From Phascolarctos cinereus (Eukaryota; Chordata; Mammalia; Diprotodontia; Phascolarctidae): a stretch of 64,000 nucleotides of DNA. The notes below the pieces were generated by a model. That model worked only from the letters and a program-made list of their open reading frames with translations, did no database searches and was not told the origin of the DNA. Below are positions 58,305 through 64,000 of the stretch, one piece after another. Numbering within the stretch: the stretch's first letter is position 1; the number at the start of each line of letters is the position of its first letter. A program made the translations under genes and the position numbers. Location: positions 9,168,501 to 9,232,500 of the forward strand of contig NW_018344008.1 in assembly GCF_002099425.1 (NCBI RefSeq). Direction: 5' to 3'.

Positions 58305-58530
58305 CAATTTTGTTGTTGTTCATTTGTGTCTGACTCTTCATGACACCATTTGGGTTTTCTTGGCAGAGATACTGGATTAGTTTGCCATTTCGTTTTCCAG
58401 CTCATTTGACAGATAAGGAACTGAGGCAGAAAGGGTTGAGTGACTTGCCAGGTTCGGATTTGAGCTCAGGCAGAGGAGTCTTCCTGACTCCAGGCCCAAT
58501 ACTATCCAGTGCACCAACTAGCTGCCTTAT
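58305..58530 (-). mobile_element. Long MAR1-type SINE, antisense
   Basis: TGTCTGACTCTTCATGACAC, TTTCTTGGCAGAGATACTGG, AGATAAGGAACTGAGGCAGA and GTGCACCAACTAGCTGCCTT, the complement of the copy at 55,636. Confidence 0.92.
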
Positions 58531-58739
58531 ATTATTAATGACATCCTTTTTTTCCCCCCCTTATTTTGTGGAAGACTATCTCCAAATTTAATTTATGGAG
58601 TCTTTATTTTTTCTCCTGCTCATGAAATTAATCACTTATGAATGCTGTAGAAGAGATTCTGCATCAGGTATGGTGTATGTATATATGACCTCTAGTGTCA
58701 TTTGCAATTCTCTTATTTTGTAATTTCTGATTCTTTTTG

Positions 58740-59300
58740 ATTCTCCATCCATCTTCCACACAGTTGCCAGAGTAGATTTCCTGAATGATGGGGCTTGACC
58801 CTCTCACTCCCCTACTTAATAAACTATGGTGGCTCACTGTTTATTTTAAAATCAAATATTATTTCATGTCTTTAGCTTATCCCTTTTAATGTCTTATTTT
58901 GTCTAAGTTTTATATTCTGCATAATAGGTCAGTGTAGCAAATGTGTATAATTTGTAAATAAGTGCATATACACATTGGAGGTATATGCGTTAAAATATTT
59001 TACTGATAGGGATGTACAGGCAAAAGTTTGGAAACTGCTGGAATGTAGGACAAAATATAGTCTAATTTTGCATATCCTTTTATCTTTCTAGACAGCTAGG
59101 TTTATAACTACTTCCGTTCATGAACTCTACATTCTAACTCCACTGAACTGTTAACCAAACTCTGTATTCAGTGTATGTGCATTCAATTCCCTTTTCTCAG
59201 AACCCTTGTCCTCCTTTCAGGCTAAAATAATGTGTTATCTCTTTGAAACTTTACCTGATCTTTCCAATTATTAGTGTTCACTTCCCAATCAATGTTATTT
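58740..59300 (+). mobile_element. L2 LINE fragment, sense
   Basis: GCCAGAGTAGATTTCCTGAA, CTCTCACTCCCCTACTTAAT and later TGAAACTTTACCTGATCTTT match L2 C-terminal and 3'UTR text. Confidence 0.65.
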
Positions 59301-59469
59301 AAATAAATAGTTTATAAATTACTAAAAACATGTCATTTCCAGTATTCCCCCATGCTAATGTAACATCCTCTATGGTGAAAAATTTTCATTTAGCAAAGCA
59401 AACACACAGTGGTGACATCTAAAAGAGTTTGCCGAGTCCCTCACCTATCAAAATCATCATCAACAAATC

Positions 59470-59620
59470 TTTAATTGTGTTTACTATCTGCCAGGCACAG
59501 TGTTTAAGTTCTGGGGATATAGAGAAAGGCACAAACACTTGTCCCTGCATTCAAAAAGTTCATTTTTTAATGAGGGAAGACAACATGCAGCCAACTATGT
59601 ACACACAAGGTGTATATACA
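59470..59620 (-). mobile_element. Antisense L2-like 3' end
   Basis: ACTATCTGCCAGGCACAGTG, TTCTGGGGATATAGAGAAAG and GAGGGAAGACAACATGCAGC. Confidence 0.65.
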
Positions 59621-59689
59621 CCTCTCTATCTGCCAAGAGGAATCATATCTCACCAACCACTCTCTGAAATTATAGTTAGTCACCACCAT

Positions 59690-60200
59690 TGACCAGAATT
59701 CTTTTGTCTTTCAGTGCTTTCATTTTTATTACTGTAATCATATAAATTGCTCTCTTGGTTCATCCAAGCTTTCATCAGCTCATTCAAATGTTCCCAAGTT
59801 GTTTATTGTGGTGCAAAAACAGTCCATGTATTTATACACCATGTTTTGTCAAACCTTTCCTCAATCCATCTGCTTTCCAGAATGATTGTATCAAACCACA
59901 GTTCCACCAATAGTGTAGTAGTCTTACCTGTCTTTTTTTTTGGTGAGGCAGTTGGGGTTATAAGTGACTTGCCCAGAGTCACACAGCTAATGAGTGTTAT
60001 GTGTCCTCCTGACTCCAGGGCAAGTGCACTCTCCGTTGCAACATCTAGCTGCCCTGTCTTTTTTCTTTTTTATTGTGAACTTAACAATCATCAGCAAATC
60101 TTATATAAAAATTACAAAAGGATGATTGTATATGAAAATGTGATCTGTTACATGTAAGTTTATTTTTAAGACATATATTAAAGTTACAAAATTTATGTCC
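59690..60200 (-). mobile_element. L1 3' region, antisense, split by a SINE
   Basis: Left (TCTTGGTTCATCCAAGCTTT, GAATGATTGTATCAAACCAC, AGTTCCACCAATAGTGTAG) and right (GAACTTAACAATCATCAGCA, TTGTATATGAAAATGTGATC) parts. The right text recurs at 12,220-12,350. Confidence 0.65.
59927..60064 (-). mobile_element. MAR1-type SINE with 12-bp target-site duplication, antisense
   Basis: The body (59,939-60,052) contains TGACTTGCCCAGAGTCACAC and ends ACATCTAGCTGCC. CCTGTCTTTTTT flanks it at 59,927-59,938 and 60,053-60,064. T-richness makes the outer edge of the duplication approximate. Confidence 0.88.
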
Positions 60201-60239
60201 CCTTCTAAATTTAACTTTTACCTGTCTATTTTTAAATGT

Positions 60240-61560
60240 TTTATTGATGGCCTTTAAAACTTTTTTTTTTTTGCATCTTAATGGCTATTAACTCCACCCC
60301 CAGGGATAGCTTTACCTTATAATAAATTAAGTATAGACAAGCAAAGCAAATCAAAACATTGACCATATAGGAAAATGTCTCATTCTGCCCCTTTAGTCCA
60401 TTACTCCTCTCTCAAGACAAGATGTAGGAAACATGATTCATTATTAGTCTTTTAAATACCCGATTGGTCACTGCTTTGATTGATGTCAATCTGAAATAAA
60501 GAAGACTGCCAAAACAGCAGAAACGAGAATCTTTTTAACCTTTGCGATCCGGGACCGCCATGCAGCACCAAAGTACTGTAGTGTCTCCAAGGGAGGCAGA
60601 GTTAAATACACTTCAACATGGATTAAGTCTCACGGGAAGCACATCTGGGAGAAGCTTTTACAAAGTATGTGAGTTGTTTCACATAACAATTAAAAGTCCA
60701 TAGAGAAAGAGAGGTGTGAGGGGAAGGGTCCTTGACATCTGGTCAGAACAGCAAGCTCAGGCTCCAGGAGCGGCAATGGGAAAATAGTTTGGACCTGCTC
60801 CAATCTTGGGATCAGTTGGAATCAAAGTCAGGTGACCCTTTTGATGTCTGCATTTGACTTTTTTTTTTTAACTGGTTTCCATACCCCTGGGGCAATTTGT
60901 AGATCTAGGATTAAGCAAAGTCAGTGGCTGCATTCAACTGTGTCTTTCAAAATTATCTTTTACAGTATTGTGGTATTCATATCATCATTTTTCTCCTGTT
61001 TCTGCTTATTTCATTCTATGTGTTTTTAGAAATTTATCTGAATCTATCACATTTGTCATTTCTCAAAAAACAATAACATTCCATTATATTCTTATAATAT
61101 AATTCCCCATGTTTCACGATCCTCACCAATTCTATTGCTCCAGCAAATGTGCTGCTGTAAATGTTATTATGTACCAATGTCCTTTCCTTCTATCTTTGTT
61201 CTTCTTTGGAGTATATGCCATTTAGTAGTTTGTTGGATCAAATGGTATTCCGTTTCTCTTATTATTAAGTGATTCTAAGCCTTTTTAAAATGAGGTTGTT
61301 GATAGCTGCCTATTCATGGCTTACTTATCTTGCTACATTCTCTCTAATGTTGACTATTTTCATCTTTTGTAATCTTTGTCAGTTTTGCTGGCTATGAGTT
61401 GAAACCTCAGAGCTATTTTGATTTTCATTTCTTTTCTTAAAAGTGATTTGGGAGTCTTTCATACAATTATAAAAGCTTATAAATAGTTCATATCTTTTGA
61501 TGGTTGAACCATTGACCTTCTAACTTAATGTGTATAAAATCAAACCTGTGCTCAGGTTTT
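60240..61560 (-). mobile_element. L1 3'UTR and ORF2 C-terminus, antisense, with a foreign insert
   Basis: TTTGCATCTTAATGGCTATT, ACCATATAGGAAAATGTCTC, then after the insert CTGTTTCTGCTTATTTCATT, GAGTATATGCCATTTAGTAG and AAGTGATTTGGGAGTCTTTC. About 60,480-60,840 is not L1. Confidence 0.7.
60480..60840. other. Insert of about 360 bp inside L1, possibly a solo LTR
   Basis: G+C- and CpG-richer than its host L1 (AACCTTTGCGATCCGGGACC). It contains AATAAA near its left end. GATGTC occurs at both sides, which may be a short target duplication. Terminal TG/CA was not established. The family is unknown. Confidence 0.25.
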
Positions 61561-61747
61561 CCCAACCACCCCTTCTGACTGTTAAATTGCCTTTTTGCAA
61601 TTTCAAAAATTGTACTTAGGTTGATTTGCATAATTTTAAAAACTTAAGATATAGATGTTTTGGTTTAAAAAAAAAGATAGAATAGGTGCCAATTGTGGAC
61701 AAAATTTCAAAAGATAAAATTCTCTTTTTTTCATGTGCTTCTTATAG

Positions 61748-61831
61748 TCACAATGAACGGAAGGTGACCTGCAAGCATCCAGTTACAGGCCAGCCATCAC
61801 AGGATAATTGTATTTTTGTCGTAAATGAACA
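61748..61831 (+). CDS. PLEKHA5: PLEKHA5 internal exon (second WW domain, C-terminal half, plus linker)
   Basis: Seen: a pyrimidine-rich tract (CTCTTTTTTTCATG) leads to TTATAG, then an 84-nt open segment, then the consensus donor GTAAGT at 61,832. The first base completes a split Asn codon and the last two bases (CA) begin a Gln codon, so both boundaries are phase 2 and the exon is symmetric. It encodes HNERKVTCKHPVTGQP, then SQDNCIFVVNEQ. Known: this matches my recollection of human PLEKHA5, where it follows ...GWEEAYTFEGARYYIN and precedes TVATMTSEEKKER. PLEKHA5 is a cytoplasmic and membrane-associated phosphoinositide-binding protein with two N-terminal WW domains and a PH domain. The exon supplies the end of WW2; the usual second Trp of a WW domain is replaced by Cys in TCKHP. 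PLEKHA7 reads differently here (DHNQQTTAFRHPV), so the paralogue is excluded. Start and stop codons lie outside the window. Confidence 0.95.
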
Positions 61832-62533
61832 GTAAGTACAAGAATTTATTATGAAATTCGTATTTTCCTAGTTCATCACTTCCTTCAAGATTATATTTGT
61901 TAACTTAGAGAATGAAGCTTTTATTTACATTGTAAGCAAGATTCTGTGAGTAAAATTTGCCGTCCTGAATATTTGTACTCAGGTGAAACTGCCAAACACT
62001 AATGACTTTGTTTAATTTCTTTGGACTAGCACAAGGACCTTCAAAGATTTTATCATGAAGGCTGAGATTTTATAAATTGTTTTAACTAATAAAAGGGGTA
62101 AGTCCTTGGTTTGTTGTTCTAACATTTAACTGATAACCTTCAGTTCAACAAACATTTATTAATAGCTAACTGTGCTAACACTGTGGTACATGAAAGATCT
62201 AAAAAAAATTAATGAGACAGTCTTAGGTAAGGAAGGAAAGGATTGGGTCTAGAATGTCATCTAGACTATGAAAGTAGCAGTGAGATTAGAAAGATTTTAA
62301 GAGATATTTTTAGATCTCAAAATCTATAGAATTATCTTTTAATCTGTTTTTAAAGACTCTTCTAGGTAGGTTTAGACATGTGATATCTCTTGCATAACAG
62401 TTGGCTTATTTGTAATGAAGACATTTGCCCCAAAAATGATTTATATGCCTAAATGTGTGTTGTTGGTTTTTTTAAATGCAAACCATTTCCTTGAAATGAT
62501 ATTTGATTTCCCCATGTTCTACTAAAAATTCAT

Positions 62534-62572
62534 TTTAGCCTTTGGTATTTTAATGAATTACCAAAGGCTAAA
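62534..62572. repeat. Perfect 14-bp-stem hairpin in the intron downstream of the WW2 exon
   Basis: TTTAGCCTTTGGTA at 62,534-62,547 and its complement TACCAAAGGCTAAA at 62,559-62,572 with an 11-base loop. It lies about 700 bases after the exon donor. Confidence 0.95.
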
Positions 62573-62849
62573 TATAATCGTCCACAAGTGGTAGGCCAGG
62601 CCAAATTGAGGTTCACTTGGCGTGTCTCTGCAATAGATGTATTTTGTCATTCAGATTTTCTCCAGTCCACTTTGATATTTGAAATGAGGCAAATATTATT
62701 AACTGTTTGATTTTGCTCAATAAATATTTGTTCAATTATGACTAATCTTTAGAGTGGGGAGAAATTCAGTTGTGGTACCTATTCTGCAAATGTGAATTTT
62801 TCAGATAATTAAAATATATCTCTCTTTAAATATCAAAACTTTTGCCTCA

Positions 62850-63240
62850 GTTTTCCCTCTTCCCTTCTCTCCAACTTTTATCGATGCCTTTTTTCAAATA
62901 GTCCTGCCATTTCCCTATGCTCTGCAATAAGAACCATCCATTATGCTAAAGAAGTACAATTAAGTCAAACAAACCAACACAGTAACTATGTCTAATAAAG
63001 TGTGGTCTGACTGTCTCTCTGCCAAAGGAAAAAAAGTTATGTTTTCATCATCATCTAGAGACAAGATTGGTCACTGCATTGATTTAAGTTCTGATGTCAT
63101 TTGGTATTGTTTTCTTTTACATTATTGTGGTCATTGTGTAATTTGCTTTCTTGGTTCTGCTTACTTTGTCTTTGACCTTCTTATATCATCTGCCTAGTAG
63201 TGGTATTTCTATTGAAATGAATTGTTCACTTTGCCTTCTG
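62850..63240 (-). mobile_element. L1 3'UTR, antisense
   Basis: CCAACTTTTATCGATGCCTT, AAACCAACACAGTAACTATG, TTGGTCACTGCATTGATTTA and TTCTTGGTTCTGCTTACTTT follow the same antisense L1 order as at 12.4 and 60.3 kb. Confidence 0.65.
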
Positions 63241-63829
63241 TCTTAAACAGCATTTTCAGCTATTGTGAGAAACGAGGACTGCTTCTGAATTGTGGCTATG
63301 TGGTGCTGTACATTTGAGAGAAAGTTATATGGGAATAAATTGTGAAAGGAAAGTATAGCAAAGAAGAATAAGAAGGACGGAGAGTATCAAAATAAGAAAG
63401 AACAGAGAAAAATGAACAGTTTGTTTCTTTAGTGCCCCAGTTGTCTATTTTGTTACTCTTTTTTGCACAAAAAAGAGGTTTGTGTAGAAATTTTATTAAT
63501 ATCACACTTTCCCTGCTTCTCAATTTCATCAGCATTATTTTTGTAGCCAGGAAACCTGTGTTCTAGCTTTGATCTGACTTCATGGACAAGTACATAAAAA
63601 AGATCTGCTTTAGTGCCATCTCAGCCTCAGCTTCTCTGATTTCATAATTTCTTGTTCTCTACCCCAAAAGCCTGATGATAGCAGTAGCCTCAAAAGTTTT
63701 AGTAAGAAATATTAAATGAATTTGATTTTAAATGAGAAGTGGCAGCAAAGCCTTTAAAATACATTGGCGAGAGGTTAATAAGTGCATTTGCCTTGGGGCC
63801 AAAAAAAAAAAAATCCAGCCATAGCTTTA
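63241..63829. other. Unassigned intron sequence
   Basis: Nothing recognised. Confidence 0.35.
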
Positions 63830-63995
63830 ATGAAAGAGGCAGCACCATGTAGTAGATGGAAAGCAGACTTTAGAATCATGAAGACCCGGGTTCAAATCCC
63901 AAATCACATACTAGTTCTTTAACCCTCGGCAAGTATGGCTTTATTAGTATCTCAGGAAACTCTCTAAGATAATGGGTTGCACAGAAGATGCTAAC
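63830..63995 (+). mobile_element. MIR-like SINE, sense
   Basis: GCAGCACCATGTAGTAGATG, GAAGACCCGGGTTCAAATCC and ACATACTAGTTCTTTAACCC are in MIR order. Confidence 0.75.
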
Positions 63996-64000
63996 TTAAA

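Larger units (their letters stand above)
1..61747 (+). other. PLEKHA5: PLEKHA5 intron upstream of the WW2 exon (5' end outside window)
   Basis: Inference from the exon at 61,748. I looked for the preceding exons (the segment encoding LPTGWEEAYTFEGARYYIN and the first WW domain) and saw none. Every open frame of notable length in this span is either retroposon-derived or unrecognisable. The acceptor is at 61,746-61,747 (AG) behind a T-rich tract. The intron is made mostly of L1, HAL1, L2, L3, MIR and SINE copies in both orientations, as listed separately. Confidence 0.8.
61832..64000 (+). other. PLEKHA5: PLEKHA5 intron downstream of the WW2 exon (3' end outside window)
   Basis: It begins with GTAAGTACAAG, a strong donor. 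The next expected coding segment (TVATMTSEEKKER...) is not seen before the window ends. It contains a hairpin at 62,534-62,572, an L1 tail at 62,850-63,240 and a MIR at 63,830-63,995. The first 300 bases after the donor hold no repeat I can name. Confidence 0.75.

Noticed and set aside
59747-60157. 136-codon plus-strand open frame
   Set aside because: Runs antisense through an L1 tail and an inserted SINE.
1-64000. tRNA genes suggested by SINE A/B-box text
   Set aside because: All such text belongs to tRNA-derived SINEs; no intact cloverleaf was seen.
1-64000. Prokaryotic-type defence, CRISPR or operon systems
   Set aside because: The sequence is clearly a mammalian intron; no tandem spaced repeats or gene clusters exist.

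Overview
The window is mammalian nuclear DNA and almost certainly marsupial. It is A+T-rich, has no bacterial-style genes and is packed with diverged retroposons. The diagnostic ones are tRNA/CORE SINEs of the MAR1/WSINE type (opening near GCAGCTAGGTGGCGCAGTGG), RTE LINEs with RTE-tailed SINEs, HAL1 half-LINEs, and old L2, L3/CR1 and MIR copies. Family names are from memory of consensus sequences; no search was run.

The only host coding sequence I can support is one 84-nt exon at 61,748-61,831 on the + strand. It encodes HNERKVTCKHPVTGQP... and ends ...DNCIFVVNEQ, which I recognise as the second WW domain and linker of PLEKHA5. It has a pyrimidine-rich acceptor ending in AG and a GTAAGT donor. 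The window is therefore one very long PLEKHA5 intron (at least 61.7 kb upstream of this exon) plus the first 2.2 kb of the next. No other PLEKHA5 exon was found by eye.

Layout: 0.85-2.8 kb L3/CR1 with a SINE in a clear 15-bp target duplication; 3-8.4 kb L2 and MIR debris; 8.4-9.6 kb L1 tail and HAL1; 10.5-10.8 kb a perfect 52-bp inverted repeat with a SINE in its loop; 12.2-14.8 kb two L1 copies head to head; about 14.9-19.5 kb a decayed LTR-flanked element; 19.5-21.85 kb a nearly full HAL1; 24.2-27.3 kb a long L1 fragment; 29.5-32.5 kb a HAL1 and an L3 joined by a 149-bp inverted duplication; 33.7-34.3 kb an RTE C-terminus; 37.8-42.8 kb L2 and L1; 43.6-45.8 kb a repeat-poor block with a candidate regulatory element or alternative exon; 48.4-49.6 kb L1, RTE and RTE-SINE; 50.4-52.8 kb L3 and L2-like debris; 52.8-53.75 kb repeat-poor; 54-61.6 kb L2, L3, SINE and L1; then the exon and more repeats.

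No tRNA, rRNA, CRISPR or operon-like structure is present. The best 'second look' items are the two inverted duplications (10.48/10.79 kb and 29.55/32.04 kb), which look like template-switch products, and the repeat-poor block near 44-45.7 kb.
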